NCBI GenBank assembly: GCA_900556785.1
Contig: USQK01000015.1
Span: 1 to 27,610, forward strand
Source of the DNA: an uncultured Veillonella sp.
Lineage (GTDB): Bacteria > Bacillota > Negativicutes > Veillonellales > Veillonellaceae
Direction of reading: 5' to 3'
DNA: 27,610 nt
Every line of letters starts with the position of its first letter. The first letter of the stretch is position 1. The translations under genes were made by a program, and so were the position numbers. Under the pieces are notes generated by a model, which worked only from the letters and a program-made list of their open reading frames with translations, was not told the DNA's origin and ran no database searches. Of the stretch, positions 1 through 8,640 are shown piece by piece.

Positions 1-36
1 ATAAGAATGTAATATAGAATACTTTGGAGCAATACA

Positions 37-654
37 ATGAAATCAAAATCACTTATAACCATCTTAATTATTGCTATTGTTGGTGCCTTAGCAGCAGCGT
101 GGTATTTCATGTGGTACATTCCCCACACACCAGCTTATACGCTAAAAATTATCCATCAAGCCGTACAAGATAAAGATGCAGATGAAGCCTTACGCCATAT
201 AGATACGAAATCTATTGTAAAAAATATATTAGAACGGGAAGGCAATAAATATATAGATACATCCAATCCATTTGGCAAAGCTACTATTGCAGCAGCTAAA
301 ACATTTGGTCCATCTTTAATCGAAGATGTGATGCGAAAATATATTGAAGATCCAGATAGTTTTAAATCTCAGCCAACTACAACAGACACTACTAATACGG
401 CTCAAAGTGATGACAACATGTCCATGGTCGATCGCCTTGTGGATGGCCGTCTCTTCAAAGCGCATGATGTAGAGGTTAAAAATATCAAATCTGAAGACGA
501 TGGAGATACAGCTACCGTAACAGTAACAATCCAAAACAACAAAAGAAATATGACAAAAGATATACGTGTTTTGATGCGTCACTTAGGTGATGGCACATGG
601 GTTATTTACGATATTCCAGACATGGAAGACTTATATACAGTGACTCGTAAATAG
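37..654 (+). CDS. Membrane-anchored hypothetical protein (DUF2939-like)
   Basis: 205 aa. Residues about 6-28 form one hydrophobic segment after a short Lys-rich N-terminus, so the protein is probably an N-terminally anchored membrane protein or has an uncleaved signal, with the rest outside the cytoplasm. The order of a TM, a short helical segment with 'HQAVQDKDADEALRHID', and a C-terminal beta-rich part resembles small DUF2939-type proteins; this is a resemblance by eye, not a search. The region at about 108-127 is rich in Thr, Asp and Asn and looks like a flexible linker. The ATG at 37 is preceded by GGAG with 7-nt spacing. It converges on the men operon and shares a bidirectional terminator with it. 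Its own promoter lies outside the window. Function unknown. Confidence 0.75.
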   Translation: MKSKSLITILIIAIVGALAAAWYFMWYIPHTPAYTLKIIHQAVQDKDADEALRHIDTKSIVKNILEREGNKYIDTSNPFGKATIAAAKTFGPSLIEDVMRKYIEDPDSFKSQPTTTDTTNTAQSDDNMSMVDRLVDGRLFKAHDVEVKNIKSEDDGDTATVTVTIQNNKRNMTKDIRVLMRHLGDGTWVIYDIPDMEDLYTVTRK

Positions 655-704
655 CAAATAAAAAGTAATAAATAATAAGTAACTATTAATTTATACAAAA
701 TCTA

Positions 705-745
705 AAAAGGACAGTAGATACTGAAATAGTATGTACTGTCCTTTT
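705..745. terminator. Bidirectional intrinsic terminator between the 37-654 gene and the men operon
   Basis: Perfect 12-bp arms (705-716 and 734-745) with an inner 5-bp stem (718-722 with 728-732). The outer stem starts with A-runs and ends with T-runs on both strands, so it can stop the rightward hypothetical gene and the leftward men operon. Confidence 0.85.
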
Positions 746-782
746 ATCATTACCTATTATCTGTTGCTTATTACCTATTCTA

Positions 783-1160
783 TTACCGATCAAAGTCCAC
801 AATAGCCAGTGTTACGGTTACTTGGGAAATAAGTCGCTCTGCATCGTCTAGCATATCAAAGCGCCACACATGGGACGTTTTCCCTTTTACTAGTAATGTC
901 CCGTGAGCTGTTAAGGCCCCTTCACATCGTACAGGGCGCAAGTGATTGGCCGTAACGGATTGACCTACACCAAATTTATCTGCACCAATAAGTTCATTAC
1001 TCATCATGCCAGAAATGATTTCAGCAAATGCCAAGGTGGCACCACCGTTTAGATAGCCTTGAGGCTGTTTGTGGAATTCTCCTAAGTTCATTTTTGCAAT
1101 GCATGTAGTATCGCTCGTCATACGAGGTGCTTCAATTTGTAAGGATTCTATTAAATTCAT
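783..1160 (-). CDS. menI: Hotdog-fold thioesterase, probable DHNA-CoA hydrolase
   Basis: 125 aa with the PaaI/YbgC-like hotdog pattern: 'GYLNGGATLAFAE' at about residues 35-47, giving the Asn-Gly-Gly loop and an acidic catalytic residue at E47. In this family the enzyme hydrolyses acyl-CoA thioesters. As the last gene of a complete men operon its likely substrate is 1,4-dihydroxy-2-naphthoyl-CoA, released as DHNA for MenA. The frame is open upstream to 1181, but the ATG at 1160 overlaps the menC stop as ATGA and has GGAG upstream, so I chose that start. Specificity comes from context; a generic PaaI thioesterase cannot be excluded from sequence alone. Confidence 0.82.
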   Translation of the reverse strand: MNLIESLQIEAPRMTSDTTCIAKMNLGEFHKQPQGYLNGGATLAFAEIISGMMSNELIGADKFGVGQSVTANHLRPVRCEGALTAHGTLLVKGKTSHVWRFDMLDDAERLISQVTVTLAIVDFDR

Positions 1161-2308
1161 AGTGTTCGTTTCTCCACACAATACGCTTCTAGTCTATCAT
1201 CAAAAACAGTTACACCTAAGCCATCTCCATCAGGGACGTGCATAACCCCATCTTTAAATGTTAAGTCTGGATAGATGAGATCTCGTTCAAAATATCTATT
1301 AGAATCAGATAGGTCTCCTGCCATATAGGAATCACCTAGAGCCGCTAGTTGAGCGTGCAACATTTTAGAAATACCCGACTCTACCATGCTACCCACCCAA
1401 TACGGAATATGGCATTCTCTACAAAGATTAATAGCGGCCTTCGTTGGTACGAGACCTCCCATGCGGCCTACTTTTATGTTGAGTACGTCAATCAGCCCAT
1501 ACTCAATAGCATAGGATAAATCGTCATAGCCCAAGATGGACTCATCTAAACAGATAGGCGTTTCAATATGCCAATCATCGTTATTAAGGCGTTCCCACTT
1601 CCACTCCTTATAGGATTGAAGCGTTGTTATAGCAAAAGGCTCTTCTATACAGGCTAGTTTCAAATCGTTAAATTGACGGATCTTATCAATGTCGTCATAA
1701 GAATAGCTTTGATTAGCATCAGCTGCCAAGACTAAATTGGGGTAATGCTTACGTACTAAGGCTGTCCGTTCGTAGCCGTCTGTAGGATTCACCTTTAACT
1801 TGATGCGCTTACAACCATTCGTCACATGAACTTCTACAGCATCTAGCAATTGTTCCATCGGTACATCACCGATAACAACGCCACTTTCAATGGTATCTTG
1901 TAAAGGTCGTCCCATAATATAGGAAACGGAGTTCACACCAAGTCTTTCACAATGAAGATTGATAAGGGCATTTTCTACAGCAGCAATGGTCATAGGCATA
2001 TGATCTCGATTTAGCCAAAATTGCAGCTGCCGTACATAGGTCATAAGCGGTTTAGGCCGCATCAAGCGGAGATTAAATATATAATCATCCACCAATTTTT
2101 GCCAACACGTATCCACCGTCTCTGCTGTATAAAAAGGCTCTGTAAAAGCCACGCATTCCCCATAGCCTACATATCCTTGTTGATCCTCGATGCGGATGAC
2201 GATCGTTTCGCGTTCCTTTACCTCACCCTTGGCGGTTTTAAAATTAAACTTCATCGGTAGTTTAAGGCGATGTGTAGTTATACTTTTAAAGTTTAAAATA
2301 TCATTCAT
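1157..2308 (-). CDS. menC: o-Succinylbenzoate synthase
   Basis: 383 aa, enolase superfamily. It dehydrates SHCHC to o-succinylbenzoate. The catalytic Lys pair is in 'RIKLKV' (K170, K172), the metal ligands are D197 ('DANQ'), E222 ('IEEPF') and D255 ('LDES'), and the opposing Lys is K279 in 'NIKVGRMGG'. This is the full residue set for an active OSBS or N-acylamino-acid racemase-type enzyme; the men context decides for OSBS. The length fits the Firmicute MenC type (about 370 aa) rather than the shorter enterobacterial one. It starts 7 nt after menE stops and overlaps menI by 4 nt (ATGA), suggesting translational coupling. Confidence 0.93.
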   Translation of the reverse strand: MNDILNFKSITTHRLKLPMKFNFKTAKGEVKERETIVIRIEDQQGYVGYGECVAFTEPFYTAETVDTCWQKLVDDYIFNLRLMRPKPLMTYVRQLQFWLNRDHMPMTIAAVENALINLHCERLGVNSVSYIMGRPLQDTIESGVVIGDVPMEQLLDAVEVHVTNGCKRIKLKVNPTDGYERTALVRKHYPNLVLAADANQSYSYDDIDKIRQFNDLKLACIEEPFAITTLQSYKEWKWERLNNDDWHIETPICLDESILGYDDLSYAIEYGLIDVLNIKVGRMGGLVPTKAAINLCRECHIPYWVGSMVESGISKMLHAQLAALGDSYMAGDLSDSNRYFERDLIYPDLTFKDGVMHVPDGDGLGVTVFDDRLEAYCVEKRTL

Positions 2309-2315
2309 AAGCGCC

Positions 2316-3701
2316 TCAATCTTCTAAATGTAGTTCATTACGCACAATTTTACCTGTGCCATTACGAGGCAATGCAGGTAAAATTTTTACATATTTTGGA
2401 ATTTTATACTTCGCCAAAGATTTAGTCATAAAGGATAAAATCTCATCAGACGTCATGCTTTCACCATCGTGAAAAGCCACAAAGAGTGCTGGTACTTGGC
2501 CCCATTTAGGATCAGATACAGGTACAACAGCACATTCCTTCACTTCTAGCAATGTATAAACTAGGTCCTCTAGCTCCTTAGGATAAATATTTTCACCACC
2601 AGAAATGATGAGATCCTTGCGACGATTCAAAATATATACGAACCCATCTTCATCGACATAACCAATATCATCGGTATTAAGATCACCATCAATCGGCTCC
2701 TTGCCAATATACCCAGTCATAACCATGGGCCCTGTCAAATGGATTTCCCCTACTCCATCCGCATCAGGATTATCAATGCGAACCTGCATGCCTGGTAATG
2801 GTCTGCCTACGGAATCTCGTTTATGAGGGTAATCCAATACAGAGAAAGTCACACTTTGACTAAAGGTTTCCGTCATGCCATAGGTCTTGTAAATAGGTAA
2901 GGATTTCTTTTCACAAGCATCGATGAGAGCCATAGGAATAAACTCGCCACCTAGCAAAATAACACGTAATGTATGATGTGTAATCTTCGGTTCTAATTGA
3001 GTCAAAATTGTAGGTACCAGAGACATCATATTGATTTTCTCAGATTCAATGAGTTCTAAAACCTTTATCTCATCGTATTTAGGCAATACAGTGATAGCCG
3101 TTCCATTGTAAAGGGACCGCATCAAAATAGATAGACCACTTACATGGAACAGAGGTAATACCATAAGCCAATTATCTTTTGCGGTTTTACCTAATACCTC
3201 TTGAGACGCTTGTACATGAGCTCTAATTTGCCCCCATCGAAGGGGTACTGATTTAAACTGACCTGTTGTAGCGCTAGTGTTCATAATAGCTGCAATGTCT
3301 GTATCATTAAATGTCCAATCAAAAGTATCTTCTAAAACTCGGTCAGATAGAATGGTTTCTAGAGATTCAAACTCAATAACACACATTGAATCAGGCAGTT
3401 GATTCCGTCGATCTTGACTATGTAAAACGGTGGTAACACCTAATTGTTTCAATTGGTTTTCTATCTCATTAGGCTTAAGATGTACATTAAGTAATAGTAC
3501 CTCTTTATGAGCTAGCATAGCAGTCAACACATAGATTGCCATAGTAACAGAGTTGTCCGATAAAATGGCCACACGGGAGATTTCAAGAGGTAGCAATTCA
3601 CTAGCCACATGAAGCACACCGCCATATATATCCTTATAGGTATATTCATTTATACATATGCGATCAGGATAGTGCTCTGCACCATACCGTAACCATTCCA
3701 T
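2316..3701 (-). CDS. menE: o-Succinylbenzoate-CoA ligase
   Basis: 461 aa, ANL-superfamily acyl-CoA synthetase that activates o-succinylbenzoate with ATP and CoA. Visible motifs are the P-loop-like 'TSATTGQFKSV' near residue 145, 'KTYGMTETFS' near 275, 'LNTDDIGYVDEDGFVYI' near 343, the hinge 'NRRKDLIISGGENIYP' near 362, and the C-terminal catalytic Lys in 'RNGTGKI' near 450. The P-loop has Ala where most relatives have Gly (TSGTTG) and lacks the usual Pro before Lys. Two ATGs are adjacent (3704 and 3701); the GAGGTG upstream is 5 nt from the second and only 2 nt from the first, so the second is preferred. A 143-nt gap with a hairpin separates it from menB. Confidence 0.93.
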   Translation of the reverse strand: MEWLRYGAEHYPDRICINEYTYKDIYGGVLHVASELLPLEISRVAILSDNSVTMAIYVLTAMLAHKEVLLLNVHLKPNEIENQLKQLGVTTVLHSQDRRNQLPDSMCVIEFESLETILSDRVLEDTFDWTFNDTDIAAIMNTSATTGQFKSVPLRWGQIRAHVQASQEVLGKTAKDNWLMVLPLFHVSGLSILMRSLYNGTAITVLPKYDEIKVLELIESEKINMMSLVPTILTQLEPKITHHTLRVILLGGEFIPMALIDACEKKSLPIYKTYGMTETFSQSVTFSVLDYPHKRDSVGRPLPGMQVRIDNPDADGVGEIHLTGPMVMTGYIGKEPIDGDLNTDDIGYVDEDGFVYILNRRKDLIISGGENIYPKELEDLVYTLLEVKECAVVPVSDPKWGQVPALFVAFHDGESMTSDEILSFMTKSLAKYKIPKYVKILPALPRNGTGKIVRNELHLED

Positions 3702-3770
3702 CATCTCACCTCGTATCCAAAGATAATGCCTTATGATTAATGATTAATAATCACAGACATTACAAGAAAG

Positions 3771-3789
3771 GCGCCTCATATAGAGGCGC
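3771..3789 (-). other. GC-rich hairpin in the menB-menE gap
   Basis: Perfect 7-bp stem (3771-3777 with 3783-3789) and a 5-nt loop in the only long gap of the men operon (3705-3847). On the leftward transcript it is followed by a broken T-tract (CCTTTCTTGT), so it may be a partial terminator or an RNA-processing or stabilising structure that sets menECI expression below menFDHB. No convincing promoter was seen between it and menE. Confidence 0.5.
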
Positions 3790-3847
3790 ACTTGTCGTTT
3801 GTACAATGAATCCCACATTTAGTAATAGACTAGCACTATTATTACGA

Positions 3848-4690
3848 TTAAGGGAATTTAGGGAATTGTTTGAAGTTCGGTTTACGTTTTTCTTTGAACG
3901 CATCACGGCCTTCTTTTGCTTCATCGATTGTGTAGTACATCAATGTAGCGTCGCCTGCAAATTGTTGTAAGCCTGCAAGACCATCAGTATCGGCGTTGAA
4001 TGCACCTTTCAACATACGCAATGCCATTGGGGACAATTCAAGAATTTCGTTACACCATTGAACTGTTTCTTCTTCCAATTTGTCGAATGGTACGACACAG
4101 TTAACCATGCCCATTTCATACGCTTGAGCAGCTGTGTATTGACGGCACAAGAACCATACTTCGCGAGCGCGTTTATGACCGATCATGCGAGCCAAGTAAC
4201 CTGCACCATAACCAGCGTCAAAGGAACCTACGCGAGGACCTGTTTGACCGAATTTAGCATTTTCAGAAGCGATGGTAAGGTCACATACGATGTGCAACAC
4301 ATGACCGCCACCAATAGCAAAACCATTAACCATAGCGATAACAGGTTTTGGGATAACGCGAATTAAACGTTGCAAATCAAGAACGTTCAAACGAGGTACA
4401 TTGTCTTCGCCTACATAACCACCATGACCGCGTACGCTTTGATCACCACCGGAGCAGAATGCTTCTTTATCTTCACCTTGACCGTGGTTTGCACCAGTCA
4501 ATACAATTACGCCTACTTCGTTATCTTCACGAGCTACTGTGAAAGCATCGATTAACTCCATAACAGTTTTAGGACGGAACGCGTTACGTACCTGTGGGCG
4601 ATTAATAGTAATCTTTGCAATGCCATTATATGTTTCGTAAATTACATCTTCATAATTACGATCCAATACTTTCCAATCAAATTTGCTCAT
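3848..4690 (-). CDS. menB: 1,4-Dihydroxy-2-naphthoyl-CoA synthase
   Basis: 280 aa from the chosen start, crotonase superfamily. It performs the intramolecular Claisen cyclisation of o-succinylbenzoyl-CoA to DHNA-CoA. The MenB hallmark 'CSGGDQSVRGHGGY' is near residue 80, the oxyanion-hole segment 'NGFAIGGGHVLH' near 120, and 'GQTGPRVGSFDAGYG' near 145, followed by 'REVWFLCRQYTA', which is typical of MenB. The frame is open to 4735, but the upstream part lies inside menH and lacks an SD; the ATG at 4690 has AGAAAGG 8-9 nt upstream and begins 4 nt after the menH stop. Confidence 0.96.
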   Translation of the reverse strand: MSKFDWKVLDRNYEDVIYETYNGIAKITINRPQVRNAFRPKTVMELIDAFTVAREDNEVGVIVLTGANHGQGEDKEAFCSGGDQSVRGHGGYVGEDNVPRLNVLDLQRLIRVIPKPVIAMVNGFAIGGGHVLHIVCDLTIASENAKFGQTGPRVGSFDAGYGAGYLARMIGHKRAREVWFLCRQYTAAQAYEMGMVNCVVPFDKLEEETVQWCNEILELSPMALRMLKGAFNADTDGLAGLQQFAGDATLMYYTIDEAKEGRDAFKEKRKPNFKQFPKFP

Positions 4691-4694
4691 GGAC

Positions 4695-5555
4695 TTAACC
4701 TTTCTTCTGTAAAAAATCCAATACCGCTTGTTCAAAAATCTGCGGTTTCTCTATATGTACATTATGCCCCGCCCCGTCGACGATGACATGATTAAAACTT
4801 GGCAACTTGCCAAATACATCTCTTCCTATTGTAGTATATTTTGTATCTAATGCGCCACTCACATATAAACCTTTAACAGAGAATTTTTTTAATTTATCCC
4901 CTACATAAGGCATTACGCCCTGCCCTGACCCACGCAACGTACAAGCTAATGCATATGGGCTATTATTGGAACGACGTAGATAGATTAATTCTTCTACCCC
5001 CTCTGAAAGCTGTTTTTGACTCTCAAAAATAGGTACTTCCGCCCATCGTGCAGCAAACCAAGCACCATCATGCTCTTCGATATGAGCTGCTAAGTCTTCA
5101 TCCGCCTTGCGGCGCGCTTCTCGGTCAGCGTCAGAAGCGATGCCTACCGAGCCACTTTCAAGAATAAGACCTTTGATTTCACGTTCATACTCCAACGCAT
5201 AGGAAAGTGCAATACGAGCCCCCATAGAATAGCCCATGAGGTAATAGCTTTCACCAACCATGTAATAGATAACTGTGTGTAAGTCCTTTATCATTTGAGG
5301 AATGGTGTAAGCCTGATTCTCATCAGGAATATCTGAATCGCCATGTCCGATTAAATCAATACGAACCACTCGATACCCCGGCAGATTAATAGCATCCCAA
5401 GTATAGCTTGATTCAGAGAAGCCGTGGAAACATACAATAGGTTCCCCTTCACCTACCACAGTCAAACCGTAGCGATACTCTCCCAAGTCAAAATACATGC
5501 GCTGAGCTGGATTACACAAAGCATTATCTACAATACTGCAAAAATACTGACTCAT
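4695..5555 (-). CDS. menH: SHCHC synthase, alpha/beta hydrolase
   Basis: 286 aa alpha/beta-hydrolase. MenH eliminates pyruvate from SEPHCHC to give SHCHC. Nucleophile elbow 'GYSMGAR' with S110, oxyanion segment 'FHGFSES' at 43-49, 'GALDTKYT' supplying the Asp, and 'GAGHNVHIEKP' supplying the His near the C-terminus. It is slightly longer than the typical MenH (about 250-270 aa), with an N-terminal extension of some 20 residues before the first strand. Its ATG overlaps the menD stop (ATGA), indicating translational coupling. The family is broad, so the menD-menB context is what makes the call specific. Confidence 0.9.
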   Translation of the reverse strand: MSQYFCSIVDNALCNPAQRMYFDLGEYRYGLTVVGEGEPIVCFHGFSESSYTWDAINLPGYRVVRIDLIGHGDSDIPDENQAYTIPQMIKDLHTVIYYMVGESYYLMGYSMGARIALSYALEYEREIKGLILESGSVGIASDADREARRKADEDLAAHIEEHDGAWFAARWAEVPIFESQKQLSEGVEELIYLRRSNNSPYALACTLRGSGQGVMPYVGDKLKKFSVKGLYVSGALDTKYTTIGRDVFGKLPSFNHVIVDGAGHNVHIEKPQIFEQAVLDFLQKKG

Positions 5556-7303
5556 AGTAATGCCTCCATATCAACTGAAACCTTCGTATATTTTTTATGC
5601 AATTCTCTGCTATATTCCCTATTTGTAGGAATTTCAATGATATGAACGCCTGATTCTCGACCAATCTTAGCCAATACAGAACTCAACTCATCGGGGCTGG
5701 AGATTTTAATGTAGCTACAACCATAGAGTTTGGCAGCTCCACTGTAATCTAAGCCTTGTGATGTAGAGAACAAATAGTCAAAATGCTTTGTCCCCTTTTG
5801 AGGTAAGTATTCAAAAATACCGCCTCCATCATTATTATGCAAAATAATAGTTAAGTTTAAATTATGAGTTTTCGCTACAGCCAATCCATTCAAATCATGG
5901 AACAAGGATAAATCCCCAGTTACTAAATATGTAGGTCTACCATTTACTGCTAGCCCTAGAGCCGTAGAAATAGTGCCATCAATACCATTGACGCCTCGAT
6001 TTCCATAAAGAACCGCCCTAGATTCCCCACTAAACCAGAAGTAATCAAAGTCCCGAATCGTCATACTATTGGCAACCAAAATTTGTCCATCTTTAGGGAT
6101 CTGTTTTTGTAGCTCCCGTATGGTTCGGCCTTCAAAGCAATGAGGCTCATCGATAGCTAAGCTTAGTTGTTTCTTACCAGCTTGATCTAAACGTCGCCAT
6201 ATGTTTAAGTACGTATCAGAGTTATTGTTTTTTCCATATAAATGGGTAAAGACATCAATACTAGCTTGCACATGCATCGTAGTTTTACCTGTAGGATTCA
6301 TGGAGTCCATTGTAGGGTTAACCTCGATGTACTCCACATCAGTCCAACTAGCAATCATCTGTTGCACTCGTTTTGACACAACGATTTGGCCAAACTGAAC
6401 CACACAATCTGGTTTTAACTCATGCCAAAGAGATTGCCCTGCTAACAACGCATCATATGTAGAAATCACAACTTTAGATGTATCGCACCCCCTTACATTC
6501 GATAAGGGATCCGCCAAAATAGGAGCTTGTAAAGCCTCCCCGAAGAAACGAATTGTATTAGCTTCATCTATATCGATCTGTGGACCTGCTAGGATAAGGA
6601 TACGCTCATATCTTTCAAGTAAATCATTAATCTCCTTTGTACCATCATTTCCATGAGCAATATCAATTGTATTATTAACATGAGTCAAATTGTTTCTATT
6701 ATCACAGCCAAATACACTACTATAGTTTGGCTTAACCACTTTAAAGGAACTGCGACCAGCCTCAAAATGGTTACGGCTCAATTCTGGCACCAATGGTTCA
6801 AAGAGAGGCACATTAATATGGACTGGCCCTTTTTTAGTATCCATCGCTTTCATATACGCTTTACGAGCTACTTGGCGAGGATATGTATAGTAATGAGATT
6901 CTTGAGGCACTGCTAATTCTTCATAGTAGTTTACAGCTGTGCCAAAGATTTTGTGTTGATCTACAGTCTGAGGAGCCCCTACATGCAATAATGTATGAGG
7001 TCTATCAGCAGATAGTACAATGAGCGGTACCCCGCTATATTGAGCTTCCAAAACAGCTGGCAAATAATGGGCCACAGCAGAACCTGAGGTACATACGAGT
7101 ACAGTTGGTTCCTTATGAGCCTTTGCAATGCCAAGAGCCATAAAACTAGCAGAGCGCTCATCTATATTCATATAGGTTTCAAATCCTTCATGCTCCTTGA
7201 ACAGCATGGCCATCGTCGTAGAACGAGAACCAGGGCTAAACACTGCATGACGGACGCCGAGTTGGTAGAACTCGTCTACCAAGGCAGCAATATATTCATT
7301 CAT
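5552..7303 (-). CDS. menD: SEPHCHC synthase, ThDP-dependent
   Basis: 583 aa. It joins 2-oxoglutarate (after decarboxylation) to isochorismate, the committed step of menaquinone synthesis. N-terminal 'FSPGSRSTT' and 'DERSASFMALGIAK' are characteristic of MenD, followed by 'CTSGSAVAHYLPAVLEA'. The C-terminal ThDP/Mg motif runs from 'GDLSLFHDLNGL' to 'NNDGGGIFEYLPQ', near residues 440-480. Length matches the family (about 550-580). The frame is open to a TTG at 7318; the ATG at 7303 has a strong SD (AAAGGG) about 6-7 nt upstream and is preferred. It lies 39 nt downstream of menF. Confidence 0.96.
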   Translation of the reverse strand: MNEYIAALVDEFYQLGVRHAVFSPGSRSTTMAMLFKEHEGFETYMNIDERSASFMALGIAKAHKEPTVLVCTSGSAVAHYLPAVLEAQYSGVPLIVLSADRPHTLLHVGAPQTVDQHKIFGTAVNYYEELAVPQESHYYTYPRQVARKAYMKAMDTKKGPVHINVPLFEPLVPELSRNHFEAGRSSFKVVKPNYSSVFGCDNRNNLTHVNNTIDIAHGNDGTKEINDLLERYERILILAGPQIDIDEANTIRFFGEALQAPILADPLSNVRGCDTSKVVISTYDALLAGQSLWHELKPDCVVQFGQIVVSKRVQQMIASWTDVEYIEVNPTMDSMNPTGKTTMHVQASIDVFTHLYGKNNNSDTYLNIWRRLDQAGKKQLSLAIDEPHCFEGRTIRELQKQIPKDGQILVANSMTIRDFDYFWFSGESRAVLYGNRGVNGIDGTISTALGLAVNGRPTYLVTGDLSLFHDLNGLAVAKTHNLNLTIILHNNDGGGIFEYLPQKGTKHFDYLFSTSQGLDYSGAAKLYGCSYIKISSPDELSSVLAKIGRESGVHIIEIPTNREYSRELHKKYTKVSVDMEALL

Positions 7304-7342
7304 TATATTCCCTTTCAAACACCCCTAGAGGTACGGAAACAA

Positions 7343-8485
7343 TTATAAGGCATCAAGAATGGTGCGCATTTTATTATTAGTTTCAGCGTATTCTTCATCC
7401 GCATCAGAATCAGCTACAACGCCACATCCTGCATAGGCATACAATACATTATCCATGATAAGAGCAGATCGTATGGCAACTACAACGATGCCGTCCCCCA
7501 TATCCTTCATAAAACCAAACGGCGCTGCGTACATACCGCGTTCATGAGATTCGTATTCTTGTAATAAGGCTAGCGCCTTTTCTCGAGGTTCACCACCAAG
7601 GGCTGGTGTAGGGTGTAATAATTTGGCCCATTCCACAAGAGATTTTGTACTATCCTTTGCGGTAATTATGGTACGCAAATGATAGAGGTGCGACAACTCC
7701 ATAATGCCGGTTTCCCCCACCGTAATATCTGGAGTAATTTGTCTCATCGTATTCACGATGCGATTGCGAACGATATTATGTTCTACAAGATTTTTCTTAT
7801 TAGTTAGTAATTGTTCCTTAGTCCACGCATTAGGACCATCCTTTGGGGCGGTTCCAGCTAGTGCATAGCTTAATATTTCACTGCCACGATGGCGGACTAA
7901 AATTTCTGGCGATGCCCCTACAAAGGTACGCCCATCCTTTTCATAGCCAAAGATAAAGCAATTCGGATTATTATCTACCAAATTAGCCAAGATACTTGCC
8001 ACATTATATGGTGTTTCGCTAGTGAATTCCACCTCGCGAGAGGAGACGACCTTAGTCATCTCACCGCTGCTTATGCCATTGGCAATAGCATTCATCAAAC
8101 GGTTCCAATCCGCCTTATCATCACTGGTTTCTTTGTAGTTGTGATGAACTCGAGGCACCTCATAATTCTTAATAGGTACACTTTCACCAGCATGTAGATA
8201 GAAAGACTCTCCATTTTCTACGATGTAATAATGGGTAAAAGCAATCATTTCATGGCCCATATTAGACCATTTAGGGTCTTTTACAGTATCAAAAAAAGTA
8301 TCCCCATAAAATACATACGCATAATTATGGCGATCGTCATCATCTTTAACCGTCGCTAGACGTTTAGCGCCCACAACGATGCGGTCACTTTGGCGATCCA
8401 CCCAAAATACGCGTTCTTCATTGGGGAAATTCATCCAAAATGATACCGGACTATTCAGTTTTAACAGTTCTTTGTTATATTTCAT
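7343..8485 (-). CDS. menF: Isochorismate synthase
   Basis: 380 aa, chorismate-utilising enzyme family. It isomerises chorismate to isochorismate, the first step of the pathway. The C-terminal chorismate-binding domain is complete: 'MTKVVSSREVEF' with the Lys that activates water, 'GASPEILVRHRG', 'ALAGTAPKD', 'ELSHLYHLRT', then 'HPTPALGGEPREKAL' and 'ESHERGMYAAPFGF'. It is shorter than the Bacillus MenF (about 470 aa) because the N-terminal region is compact. The ATG at 8485 has only a weak SD (GCGG), although the men operon is preceded by a leader with a terminator, so expression may be set at both levels. First gene of the operon. Confidence 0.93.
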   Translation of the reverse strand: MKYNKELLKLNSPVSFWMNFPNEERVFWVDRQSDRIVVGAKRLATVKDDDDRHNYAYVFYGDTFFDTVKDPKWSNMGHEMIAFTHYYIVENGESFYLHAGESVPIKNYEVPRVHHNYKETSDDKADWNRLMNAIANGISSGEMTKVVSSREVEFTSETPYNVASILANLVDNNPNCFIFGYEKDGRTFVGASPEILVRHRGSEILSYALAGTAPKDGPNAWTKEQLLTNKKNLVEHNIVRNRIVNTMRQITPDITVGETGIMELSHLYHLRTIITAKDSTKSLVEWAKLLHPTPALGGEPREKALALLQEYESHERGMYAAPFGFMKDMGDGIVVVAIRSALIMDNVLYAYAGCGVVADSDADEEYAETNNKMRTILDAL

Positions 8486-8519
8486 AGTTGTATGCCGCTA
8501 TACGAAAAATAGACTATAG

Positions 8520-8565
8520 TAAAAACACCTAATATGTAGAAGATGTACTTCTACACATTAGGCGC
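8520..8565 (-). terminator. Leader terminator (attenuator) upstream of menF
   Basis: On the leftward strand a long stem (8528-8542 with 8548-8562, one mismatch, extended by G-C and G-U pairs to 8526 and 8564) with loop 8543-8547 is followed at once by TGTTTTTAC. This is a complete intrinsic terminator about 35 nt upstream of the menF ATG. It is distinct from the purD terminator and lies downstream of a candidate promoter, so it probably acts as an attenuator. Confidence 0.75.
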
Positions 8566-8604
8566 CATCAATAGATTTCAAAATTTTCGAGATGAGCCTA
8601 ACGC
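8555..8604 (-). promoter_or_regulatory. Candidate antiterminator / riboswitch-like men leader
   Basis: On the leftward RNA, GCGUUAGGC (8604-8596) can pair over 9 positions, including G-U, with GCCUAAUGU (8563-8555), which is the 5' arm of the menF leader terminator. The same GCGUUAGG can instead pair with CCGACGU just upstream (loop GUGAUG). This gives two mutually exclusive folds, the expected layout of a transcriptional riboswitch or protein-controlled attenuator. I see no TPP, SAM, FMN, cobalamin, purine, fluoride or T-box signature. The ligand is unknown. Confidence 0.5.
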
Positions 8605-8640
8605 CATCACACGTCGGTGGGCCCTCTTTATATCTAATTT

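Noticed and set aside
748..790. Repeated TTACCTATT words near the men operon end
   Set aside because: Short AT-rich repeats with no regular spacing; no CRISPR or tandem array character.
8566..8640. T-box or TPP/fluoride riboswitch in the men leader
   Set aside because: No T-box sequence, no TPP CUGAGA core and no convincing fluoride-motif match; only general attenuator architecture is supported.
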